From contig JAIHAR010000010.1 in NCBI GenBank assembly GCA_020054865.1, positions 1 through 58,317 of the forward strand: DNA of 58,317 nucleotides, in the 5' to 3' direction. Numbering within the stretch: the stretch's first letter is position 1; each line of letters starts with the position of its first letter. Positions 34,560 through 42,497 of the stretch are shown here, one piece after another. Both the position numbers and the translations under genes were made by a program. The stretch is from Deferribacteraceae bacterium. Lineage in GTDB: Bacteria; Chrysiogenota; Deferribacteres; Deferribacterales; Deferrivibrionaceae. The notes beneath the pieces are model-generated. The model was not told the DNA's origin, searched no databases, and saw only the letters and a list, made by a program, of their open reading frames with translations.

Positions 34560-36479
34560 ATGATGATAGAGTTATTAATTCTGTTGGCACCTTTAGCAGC
34601 CCTATTAATTAATGGTATATTCGGAAGGCTTTACATTAAAAACAATGCTCATTACATTGCAATAGCAGGTGTTCTTGTGTCTCTACTTGTTTCTCTGATT
34701 ACTTTTGTCAGAGTCATGGGGGGACATACTGTAGATACTGTAGTATATGAGTGGGTTTTAGCCGGAGATATAAAGATACCTTTTGGAATACTTGTAGACC
34801 AACTAACGGCTTACATGCTTGTGGTGGTAACTTTTGTAAGCACTATGGTACATATATACTCCATTGGCTACATGCACGATGATCCTGGTTACTGGAGATT
34901 TTTCACATATCTTTCAATATTTACATTTTCAATGTTAGTTCTTGTATTAGGTAATAATTTCCTAATGCTTTTTGTTGGTTGGGAGTTAGTTGGACTGTCC
35001 TCTTACCTTCTTATCGGTTTCTGGTATGAGAAGAAGAGTGCAGCAGATGCCAACAAAAAGGCATTTGTAGTAAACAGGATAGGGGACTTTGGTTTTTATG
35101 TTGGCTTGCTTTTAGTGTTGGTAACTTTTAGAAGTCTAAACTATTCAGATGCCTTTAATCATGAAGCGATAGTGCATGTTAAAGAAGCAACATTTAAAGT
35201 TTTTGGTGCGAATTTAAGCCTATTGGATTTAATGACTTTTGGGCTTTTCTGCGGTGCAATTGGCAAATCTGCCCAATTTCCACTTCATGTGTGGCTACCT
35301 GATGCAATGGAAGGTCCTACACCGGTTTCAGCCCTTATACATGCTGCTACAATGGTAACGGCAGGTGTTTATATGGTTGCTAGGTGCAATCCATTATTTG
35401 CTGAAGCCCATATTACAAGTAATATAGTCGTCTATATAGGTATGTTCACTGCATTATTGGGTGCTACAATAGGTCTTACTCAGTTTGACCTTAAGAGAAT
35501 CCTTGCCTACTCCACTGTTAGTCAGCTTGGGTACATGATAATGGCTACAGGTGCAGGTGCATATATAGCAGCAATTTTCCACCTTTTTACTCATGCATTT
35601 TTCAAAGGGCTTCTCTTCTTGGGTTCAGGTAGCGTAATGCACGCAATGGAAAATGACCTTGATGTTAGAAAAATGGGTGGACTTAAGGCTAAGATGCCTA
35701 TTACAAGATGGACATATTTAATAGGATGTATGGCAATTTCTGGTGCGGTTCCATTGATGTCAGGGTGGTTCTCAAAGGATGAGATACTTGCAATGACATT
35801 TGCAAGCGGACACTATTTCCCATGGTTTGTGACAGCTGTTGTTGGTGGAATGACTGCATTTTATATGTTTAGGTCATACTTCCTTGTATTTGAGGGCACA
35901 CCAAGGGATAAACATAAGTTTGATCATGCACATGAATCACCACTAACAATGACTGTTCCATTAATATTACTTTCTATACCAGCAATTTTCGCTGGACTAG
36001 TGTTTGGTCTTCCATTAGAAAATGGTATTATCCATAAAATGCTTTCTCATGTTGTAGCTGGTCATGGTGAAGGCGGACATCATCTAAGCCATGCAACAAC
36101 ATATGGTTTAATGGCTCTTTCAACCGTTATCGGTATAATAGGTATTTACATAGCTTATGTATTTTATGTTCAAAAACCGGATGTATTGCCTGCTAAGACT
36201 GCTAAGGCTGCAGGTCCGATTTACAAATTATTCTACAACAAATGGTATTTTGACGAGATATATCAGGCATTCATAATTAACCCATTGGTTATGATATCAA
36301 AATTCTTATGGAAAGGTTTTGATGCCAATGTTATTGACTTTATTGTCAATGCATTCGGATGGGTGGCAAAGTTTCTCGGTAGCGTGCTTAGACATCTACA
36401 GACCGGGAGAATTCAAACATATATATTTAGCATGGTAGTAGGTGTCATCCTGCTGCTAACAATATTCTACATAGGTTAG
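34560..36479 (+). CDS. nuoL: NADH-quinone oxidoreductase subunit L
   Basis: A 639-aa antiporter-like subunit (ND5) with about 16 helices, including the long lateral helix at the C-terminus. Motifs include WELVGLSSYLLIGFWYEKKS, GKSAQFPLHVWLPDAMEGP and HAATMVTAGVYMVAR with key lysine and glutamate residues. Two adjacent ATGs (34560 and 34563) both fit; AGGAG at 34552-34556 slightly favours the second. A histidine-rich stretch (GHGEGGHHLSHA) lies near residue 500. Confidence 0.96.
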   Translation: MMIELLILLAPLAALLINGIFGRLYIKNNAHYIAIAGVLVSLLVSLITFVRVMGGHTVDTVVYEWVLAGDIKIPFGILVDQLTAYMLVVVTFVSTMVHIYSIGYMHDDPGYWRFFTYLSIFTFSMLVLVLGNNFLMLFVGWELVGLSSYLLIGFWYEKKSAADANKKAFVVNRIGDFGFYVGLLLVLVTFRSLNYSDAFNHEAIVHVKEATFKVFGANLSLLDLMTFGLFCGAIGKSAQFPLHVWLPDAMEGPTPVSALIHAATMVTAGVYMVARCNPLFAEAHITSNIVVYIGMFTALLGATIGLTQFDLKRILAYSTVSQLGYMIMATGAGAYIAAIFHLFTHAFFKGLLFLGSGSVMHAMENDLDVRKMGGLKAKMPITRWTYLIGCMAISGAVPLMSGWFSKDEILAMTFASGHYFPWFVTAVVGGMTAFYMFRSYFLVFEGTPRDKHKFDHAHESPLTMTVPLILLSIPAIFAGLVFGLPLENGIIHKMLSHVVAGHGEGGHHLSHATTYGLMALSTVIGIIGIYIAYVFYVQKPDVLPAKTAKAAGPIYKLFYNKWYFDEIYQAFIINPLVMISKFLWKGFDANVIDFIVNAFGWVAKFLGSVLRHLQTGRIQTYIFSMVVGVILLLTIFYIG

Positions 36480-36489
36480 GGGGCAGAGT

Positions 36490-37986
36490 ATGATGGCGAA
36501 TATTTTGACTATATTAATCTTCTTCCCGGTTTTAGCTGCATTCTTTCTCTTCCTCTTTTTTAGAAGTGGAAAGGCTACAATGTGGGGTGCATTTATTGCA
36601 AGTATTATCGAGCTCGTGTTGACAATGCCGCTTATGACAAATTTTGATAAATCTAATCCTGGCATGCAGTTTGTTGAAAAGTACGACTGGATCAGCTCAT
36701 TTGGCATTCAGTACTATGTTGGGGTAGATGGCATTTCGATTTTAATGGTATTTTTAACCACATTGCTTACTGCAATAGCTATTTTGGGCTCATTTACATA
36801 TATTCAAAAGAGACAAAGAGAGTTTTACATTGCAATGCTTATATTGGAAGCAGCAATGGTAGGTGTATTTGTCGCACTTGACTTTTTCCTCTTTTACATT
36901 TTGTGGGAAGCAATGCTAATTCCTATGTACTTGATAATCGGTGTATGGGGTGGTGCAAGAAGGATTTATGCTGCAGTTAAATTCTTTCTTTATACACTTG
37001 CAGGTTCTGTATTTATGATGCTTGCAATTATCGCACTGTATTTCAAACATGGTAGCATTACTGGAAATTACACATTTGATATTCTCGCGATATCAAGCCA
37101 ATCTTATGGTGGAGGATTGTTTGAAACATTAGTATTTTTGGCATTCTTTGTTGGCTTTGCTATAAAGGTTCCAATGTTTCCGGTACACACATGGTTACCT
37201 GATGCACACGTTGAAGCACCGACTGCGGGTTCAGTAATACTTGCTGGTGTACTTCTTAAAATGGGTACTTACGGACTTTTAAGGTTCTGCTTGCCTATCA
37301 CACCTATTGCGTCTATTAACTTTATGCCTTTTGTTGCAATACTTTCCGTAATTGCGATAATTTATGGTGCTCTTGTGGCCATGGTTCAGGAGGACATAAA
37401 GAAACTAGTTGCTTATTCATCAGTTAGCCACATGGGTTTTGTAACACTTGGAATTTATGCGTTCAACCAGTCAGGTATAGAAGGTGGTATTCTTCAAATG
37501 TTTAATCATGGTATTATTACGGGTGCACTCTTCCTACTTATCGGTTTGTTATATGAAAGGACTCATACAAGGATGATTGCAGATTACGGCGGAATTGCAT
37601 CAAAGGTTCCAGTATATGCTACAATTTTCTTGATATTTACAATGGGGTCAATCGGTCTACCAAGTATGGGTGGCTTTATTGGTGAGTTTTTAGTACTGGT
37701 AGGAAGCTTCAAAGCATTTTCAAATATGGCAATCATAGCAGCTTCAGGGGTAATTTTTGCTGCTGTGTATATGCTATGGATGTATCAGAGAGTGTTCTTC
37801 CAGTCTTACAACACTGGTTTACACAATTTGACTGATATGAATGTAAGGGAAGTAATTTATATAATGCCTCTAATAATTTTGGTATTTTGGACAGGTATAT
37901 ACCCAGAGACCTTTACTTCTTATATGCATGAGAGTGTAAAACAGCTGGTAGAACAGATTCAAAGTATCAAAGTAGCGATGAATTAA
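36490..37986 (+). CDS. nuoM: NADH-quinone oxidoreductase subunit M
   Basis: A 498-aa antiporter-like subunit (ND4) with about 14 helices. Diagnostic segments are GVDGISILMVFLTTLLT, LWEAMLIPMYLIIGVWGG, KVPMFPVHTWLPDAHVEAP and VAYSSVSHMGFVTLG. Start ATG at 36490, with a second in-frame ATG at 36493. It precedes nuoN by 13 nt. Confidence 0.97.
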   Translation: MMANILTILIFFPVLAAFFLFLFFRSGKATMWGAFIASIIELVLTMPLMTNFDKSNPGMQFVEKYDWISSFGIQYYVGVDGISILMVFLTTLLTAIAILGSFTYIQKRQREFYIAMLILEAAMVGVFVALDFFLFYILWEAMLIPMYLIIGVWGGARRIYAAVKFFLYTLAGSVFMMLAIIALYFKHGSITGNYTFDILAISSQSYGGGLFETLVFLAFFVGFAIKVPMFPVHTWLPDAHVEAPTAGSVILAGVLLKMGTYGLLRFCLPITPIASINFMPFVAILSVIAIIYGALVAMVQEDIKKLVAYSSVSHMGFVTLGIYAFNQSGIEGGILQMFNHGIITGALFLLIGLLYERTHTRMIADYGGIASKVPVYATIFLIFTMGSIGLPSMGGFIGEFLVLVGSFKAFSNMAIIAASGVIFAAVYMLWMYQRVFFQSYNTGLHNLTDMNVREVIYIMPLIILVFWTGIYPETFTSYMHESVKQLVEQIQSIKVAMN

Positions 37987-37999
37987 GGGAGGGGATAAG

Positions 38000-39427
38000 A
38001 TGGGTCAGAGTATAGTTTCAATTTTACCAGAAATATTGATGACCATTTTCGGATTAATGCTTATTGTTATTGATGTTATGAGTAAGGATGAGAAAAAGTC
38101 CGGAGTGGGATATTTTGGAATCGCTTTTATCCTCCTAACGCTGCTAGCATCTGTGCCAGTTGGAGGTTTTAAGATTGTTGGGTTTGATCAGATGTTAGTG
38201 TGGGATTCGTATGCATATGCATTTTTCATAGTATTTGCAATTGCCTATATCCTAACCACGCTTGGCTCTGTAGACTACTTGAAAGCTAATGGCATAAATA
38301 AGGGTGAGTATTATACTATCCTATATTTTAGTATAATTGGCATGATGTTTATGGTAAGCGCTACAGACCTTTCTGTACTTTACTTAGGTCTTGAAACAAT
38401 GGCAATTGCTATGTACATAATGGCTGGTTTCAATAAAAAGGATAAGAGATCAAATGAAGCTGGGATTAAGTATTTCATAATTGGTGCTTTTTCATCAGGT
38501 ATACTGTTGTACGGCTTAACTTATGTGTATGGTTATACTGGAAGTACAAAGTATTCTGTCATAGCTGAAATGTTGAGAACAAACGGCGTAGAAAACTTGA
38601 ACATTAAGCTTGGTCTTGTAATGATGCTTGCAGGATTTGCATTTAAAATTTCTGCTGTGCCATTTCATATGTGGGCTCCGGATGTGTATTCAGGAGCACC
38701 AACACCGGTTACAGGGTTTATGACTGTAGCACCAAAAGCTGCTGCATTCGGCGCCCTTATAAGATTTGTAATGGTTGCTCTTGAACCAGCAAGTGTTCAG
38801 TGGCAATTATTTTTCTCCATCTTAGCTGTTCTTACAATGACTTATGGTAACCTTGTGGCTATTGCACAAAACAATGTTAAAAGAATGTTAGCTTACTCCG
38901 CAATTTCACATGCAGGTTATATGCTAATTGGCCTTGTTGCTGCAAATGATTTAGGATATAAAGCGATTGCCCTTTATATGATTATTTATGGTTTTATGAA
39001 TATTGGTGCTTTTACGATACTTGGACAGCTTAAAAATAAAGGAATAATTGATGATGAAAGACTTGAAAGTTTTGCAGGTCTTTCCAAAAAGCATCCACTT
39101 GCTTCACTTGCAATGTTAATATTTATGTTTTCACTCGCAGGTATTCCGCCATTGGCTGGATTTGTTGGTAAATTTTATATATTTTCTGCTGCCATTAAGA
39201 GTGGACTTGTGTGGCTTGCTATAGTCGGTGTGGTAAATAGTGCGATTGCTTGTTACTACTACATGAGAGTAACAATTTACATGTACTTCAAAGAGGCTGA
39301 ATACGATGCTTCAATTGAAATGAAGCCTGCCAGCTCAATTGCTACTTTTATCGCAGTTGTATTTGTCCTTTTAATTGGTGTATTTCCATCATTTTTTATA
39401 AATATAGTAAAAATGATGATTGTATAA
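38000..39427 (+). CDS. nuoN: NADH-quinone oxidoreductase subunit N
   Basis: A 475-aa antiporter-like subunit (ND2) with about 14 helices. Conserved are LGLETMAIAMYIMAGF, AVPFHMWAPDVYSGAPTPVT, NVKRMLAYSAISHAGYMLIG and SLAGIPPLAGFVGKFYIF. It is the last canonical complex I gene; a ferritin-like gene follows 9 nt later. Confidence 0.97.
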   Translation: MGQSIVSILPEILMTIFGLMLIVIDVMSKDEKKSGVGYFGIAFILLTLLASVPVGGFKIVGFDQMLVWDSYAYAFFIVFAIAYILTTLGSVDYLKANGINKGEYYTILYFSIIGMMFMVSATDLSVLYLGLETMAIAMYIMAGFNKKDKRSNEAGIKYFIIGAFSSGILLYGLTYVYGYTGSTKYSVIAEMLRTNGVENLNIKLGLVMMLAGFAFKISAVPFHMWAPDVYSGAPTPVTGFMTVAPKAAAFGALIRFVMVALEPASVQWQLFFSILAVLTMTYGNLVAIAQNNVKRMLAYSAISHAGYMLIGLVAANDLGYKAIALYMIIYGFMNIGAFTILGQLKNKGIIDDERLESFAGLSKKHPLASLAMLIFMFSLAGIPPLAGFVGKFYIFSAAIKSGLVWLAIVGVVNSAIACYYYMRVTIYMYFKEAEYDASIEMKPASSIATFIAVVFVLLIGVFPSFFINIVKMMIV

Positions 39428-39436
39428 GGGTGAAAC

Positions 39437-39898
39437 ATGGAAATAACTATTAAAGAGGCATTGGAAGATGCCAAAAGAAAGGAAGAGCTGGCATATGAAT
39501 TTTATATGAAGCTTCACGATTATGTGAAAGACCTTGGTGCCAAGACTATTATTAAAGAATTGGCCGAAGAAGAGGTTAAGCATAAAAATCTTATCCAGGA
39601 AATGATGGACACCGGGAAGATTGATGTTGTGGGGCTTGATACCAAGTACTATTACACAGACCTTGGAATAAGCCAGATGGTACTTCCAAAGGTTATATCG
39701 GATGATATGAGTGTACAGGATGTTTTGAGAATAGCAATGAAGCACGAGGATAACTCAAGAATTTTTTATGAAAAGCTTGCTGAAAAATATCAAAACAGCC
39801 CTGTTGAAGAGGTGTTTAAGCGACTTGCCGTTGAGGAGTCGCTGCATAGGAACACTATACAAAAAATGTATGAGGATATAGTCTTAAGTGAAAACTAA
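39437..39898 (+). CDS. Ferritin-like/rubrerythrin-type diiron domain protein
   Basis: A 153-aa all-helical protein with two glutamate-histidine motifs typical of the ferritin-like diiron fold: ELAEEEVKHKNLIQ and RLAVEESLHRNTIQ, each an ExxH, with partner glutamates on preceding helices (KEELAYEFYMKL and HEDNSRIFYEKL). It lacks the rubredoxin CxxC domain, so it is a rubrerythrin-related erythrin-like protein, possibly reducing peroxide or handling iron. It is the last gene of the nuo transcript, 9 nt after nuoN, and ends in a shared terminator. Confidence 0.85.
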   Translation: MEITIKEALEDAKRKEELAYEFYMKLHDYVKDLGAKTIIKELAEEEVKHKNLIQEMMDTGKIDVVGLDTKYYYTDLGISQMVLPKVISDDMSVQDVLRIAMKHEDNSRIFYEKLAEKYQNSPVEEVFKRLAVEESLHRNTIQKMYEDIVLSEN

Positions 39899-39925
39899 AA
39901 GGCAGGCTTAGTCCTGCCTTTTTTT
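39897..39925. terminator. Bidirectional terminator between the nuo operon and comFB
   Basis: AAAAGGCAGG (39897-39906) pairs with CCTGCCTTTT (39913-39922) around a 6-nt loop, with T runs at both ends. It lies between the convergent ferritin-like and ComFB genes and can stop transcription from both sides. Confidence 0.9.
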
Positions 39926-40205
39926 ATAAATGGTGCGGATTTTTTTTGACAATTTCTGCAGCATTTATTAATTGCATCAGGATAGCTTCATCGCTAACTT
40001 TTCTATATGCTTCTGAAAAATCTTCTTCGTTTACCTGGTAATGAGGCGGAATGTTATTTAGAGTGATTGCAACAAGATCAAGGATACAATCTCTACATGT
40101 GCAAATAGATTCATCATTTTCAATTAATTGGATTAAAATCTCCCATACTCGCTTTTCATTGATGTTGTGAATTTTGTCATAATCGTATATATTGATTATA
40201 GGCAT
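39924..40205 (-). CDS. ComFB-family protein
   Basis: A 93-aa protein on the minus strand with the ComFB (late competence development) signature: WEILIQLIENDESICTCRDCILDLVAITLNNIPP-type sequence, with C35, C37 and C40 in CTCRDC. ComFB-type proteins are small dimers; some cyanobacterial members bind cyclic di-GMP, and that activity is only a possibility here. GGGGG lies before the ATG at 40205. It stands alone, divergent from gpsA and convergent with the nuo operon. Confidence 0.85.
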   Translation of the reverse strand: MPIINIYDYDKIHNINEKRVWEILIQLIENDESICTCRDCILDLVAITLNNIPPHYQVNEEDFSEAYRKVSDEAILMQLINAAEIVKKNPHHL

Positions 40206-40255
40206 AAATACCCCCTTTAATATTAACTAAAACATTTTACCATTGGAGGATTAAA

Positions 40256-41245
40256 ATGCAAGATAAAATAGCAGTGATAGGCGGTGGAAGCTGGGGAACT
40301 GCACTTGCCAACCTTATGGCTGATAACGGCAATAATGTTAGGATATATGCGATTGAGCAAGAGGTTGTTGAGAGTATCAATAATCAGAACAGGAATGCAT
40401 TGTTTTTAAATGATGTTGATTTAAACAAAAATATAGATGCAGAACTTATAGAAAATTACGCCGGAGGATATGAGAAAATATTGTGGGCTGTACCAACTCA
40501 ATATACGAGAAACACTCTAAAAAATATAAAAAGATATCTGAAAGATAAGTCGATAATAATTGCTACAAAAGGGATTGAGATAAACACAGGAGAGCTTATT
40601 GTAGAAATATTTGAAGAAGAATTAAATGCCGAATTATCAATAATATCAGGTCCATCGTTTGCAAAAGAAGTTGCCTATAAAAAACCAACAGCAGTAAGCA
40701 TAGCCTCAAAAAAAGAGAGCGAGGCAAAAAAATGGCAGAAAATACTTTCAAGCAACTATTTCAGAAGCTATACAACTGACGATGTGATAGGCGTTGAAGT
40801 GGGCGGCAGTATGAAGAATGTGATTGCTGTTGCCACCGGAATATGTGATGGACTAAAGCTTGGGAATAATGCGAGAGCGGGAATTATAACAAGAGGGTTA
40901 GCTGAAATTACGAGGCTTGGGGTTATGCTCGGAGGGAAAAAGGAAACATTCATGGGGTTAAGCGGAATGGGGGATCTTGTTTTGACATGCACCGGAGAGC
41001 TTAGCAGAAACAGAGGTGTCGGCCTGAAAATAGCTGAAGGTTACACTCTGAATGATATTTTAAATGAAATGAAAATGGTGGCAGAAGGTGTTTTTACTGC
41101 AAGAGCTGCCATGAAGTTATCGGAAAAGTTGAAAATAGAAATGCCTATTACAAAAGAGGTTTATGAAATATTGTATAATAATAAAAATCCTTTGGATTCG
41201 TTAATAGATTTAATGAACAGGCCGTTAAAAGAGGAGCATGTCTGA
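40256..41245 (+). CDS. gpsA: NAD(P)-dependent glycerol-3-phosphate dehydrogenase
   Basis: A 329-aa enzyme that reduces dihydroxyacetone phosphate to sn-glycerol-3-phosphate for phospholipids. The Rossmann motif is GGGSWGTALA (about 9-18). The substrate domain has GPSFAKEV, the catalytic lysine region GGSMKNVIAVATGI and NARAGIITRGLAEITRLG. The last codons lie in a palindrome shared with ilvE. GGAGG is 8 nt before the ATG. Confidence 0.97.
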   Translation: MQDKIAVIGGGSWGTALANLMADNGNNVRIYAIEQEVVESINNQNRNALFLNDVDLNKNIDAELIENYAGGYEKILWAVPTQYTRNTLKNIKRYLKDKSIIIATKGIEINTGELIVEIFEEELNAELSIISGPSFAKEVAYKKPTAVSIASKKESEAKKWQKILSSNYFRSYTTDDVIGVEVGGSMKNVIAVATGICDGLKLGNNARAGIITRGLAEITRLGVMLGGKKETFMGLSGMGDLVLTCTGELSRNRGVGLKIAEGYTLNDILNEMKMVAEGVFTARAAMKLSEKLKIEMPITKEVYEILYNNKNPLDSLIDLMNRPLKEEHV

Positions 41246-41266
41246 TTGATCAGACATGCATTTTTT
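41236..41266. terminator. Palindromic terminator containing the stop codons of both gpsA and ilvE
   Basis: GCATGTCTGAT (41236-41246) and ATCAGACATGC (41249-41259) form a perfect 11-bp inverted repeat, followed on the plus strand by ATTTTTTC. The gpsA stop is inside the left arm and the ilvE stop inside the right arm, so each gene ends CAT-GTC-TGA (His-Val-stop). Confidence 0.88.
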
Positions 41267-42341
41267 CAACTTTTTTTAACCAGCCCCTGCTGTCTTTTAT
41301 TTTTCCATATTGAAGGCCGGTATAATATTCGTAAATCTTTTTGGAAATAGGCCCTATTTGACCATTTCCAACATCAATAGAAGAACCATCTTCAAACACA
41401 TACGTCCCTACAGGTGAAATTACAGCAGCCGTACCGAAACCACCTGCTTCGACTATTTTTCCGGATTTTACATCTTCAATAAACTCATCAATTTTAATTC
41501 TTTTTTGAACAACATTTAGTCCCAAATCGCCAGCAAGTTCTATGATGGACTGTGATGTGATTGATTTGAGAATGGTGTCAGTAAATTCAGGGATAACCAC
41601 AGTACCATCAGAGGTAATATGGTAATGGTTCATCGCACCTGCTTCTTCAATGTAAGTGTTGGTAGTATCAAGGTATAACACCTGATTTGCACCAAATTTT
41701 TTAGCAAATTCGCCTGCTTTAAGAGAAGCTGCATAGTTGCCTGCAGCTTTGGCATAGCCTGTTCCGCCCGGAGTAGCCCTATGAAATTTTTTAGTGATTA
41801 AAAGTTTAATAGGTTTTGAAAATCCATCTGGATAATATGGTCCGCTTGGAGATAAGATTACTGCATATTTATATTTTGAACCGGGATGAACGCCTAAGGA
41901 GTCATCAAATGAAAACATAAATGGTCTTATGTACAAAGAAGCGCCTTCCTGTATTGGAAACCATAATCTGTCGACATCAATCAGTGTATGGATAGCTTTA
42001 ATTTGAAAATCAACAGGCATTTCAGGCATGCACAGACAATCAGCAGAAATATTCATTCTTTCGGCATTTTTATCAATTCTAAAAGTATATATTTCGTTAT
42101 CGGGGTGCATAAAAGCTTTTGCACCTTCAAAAATTGCCTGAGCATAGTGAAGCACAATAGCACCAGGCGGTATGGAAAAATCTGAATAAGGTATTATGCT
42201 TGCGTTATTCCAACTGCCATCGGTATAATCGCACACAAACATATGGTCTGTTCTTAATTTTCCAAAAGGGAGTTTATCTTTTGGAGTAAGTTGGGATTTG
42301 ATTCTCTCATCGGGCTTTTTTAAATTTAATTTAATTTCCAT
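41250..42341 (-). CDS. ilvE: Branched-chain amino acid aminotransferase
   Basis: A 363-aa fold-type IV PLP aminotransferase that transfers amino groups to and from valine, leucine and isoleucine. The PLP lysine is in GGTGYAKAAGNYAASL; other motifs are HYAQAIFEGAKAF, YIEEAGAMNHY and FGTAAVISPVG. The length and pattern match the longer eukaryote-like BCAT group. The ATG at 42341 has a GGGGG 6 nt upstream and is preferred over the GTG at 42353. It is transcribed alone on the minus strand. Confidence 0.93.
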   Translation of the reverse strand: MEIKLNLKKPDERIKSQLTPKDKLPFGKLRTDHMFVCDYTDGSWNNASIIPYSDFSIPPGAIVLHYAQAIFEGAKAFMHPDNEIYTFRIDKNAERMNISADCLCMPEMPVDFQIKAIHTLIDVDRLWFPIQEGASLYIRPFMFSFDDSLGVHPGSKYKYAVILSPSGPYYPDGFSKPIKLLITKKFHRATPGGTGYAKAAGNYAASLKAGEFAKKFGANQVLYLDTTNTYIEEAGAMNHYHITSDGTVVIPEFTDTILKSITSQSIIELAGDLGLNVVQKRIKIDEFIEDVKSGKIVEAGGFGTAAVISPVGTYVFEDGSSIDVGNGQIGPISKKIYEYYTGLQYGKIKDSRGWLKKVEKMHV

Positions 42342-42365
42342 AAATACCCCCACAAAATGATAAAT

Positions 42366-42394
42366 ATGCTATTTTTAACTTACAAAAAAGTCAA
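42366..42394 (-). promoter_or_regulatory. Promoter of ilvE
   Basis: On the minus strand TTGACT (complement of 42389-42394) and TAGCAT (42366-42371) are 17 nt apart, ending about 24 nt upstream of the ilvE ATG. The rest of 42395-42497 is AT-rich and should hold the tex promoter (candidate TTGATT at 42444 and TAAATA at 42467, 17-nt spacer). Confidence 0.6.
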
Positions 42395-42497
42395 GAGAAG
42401 TTATTTGGATATTACAATATTGCTTAAATTTTCAAAACAATACTTGATTAGTTTAATTATAAAGGTTAAATAAGCTTCCTTGTTGTTAGGAGGTATT

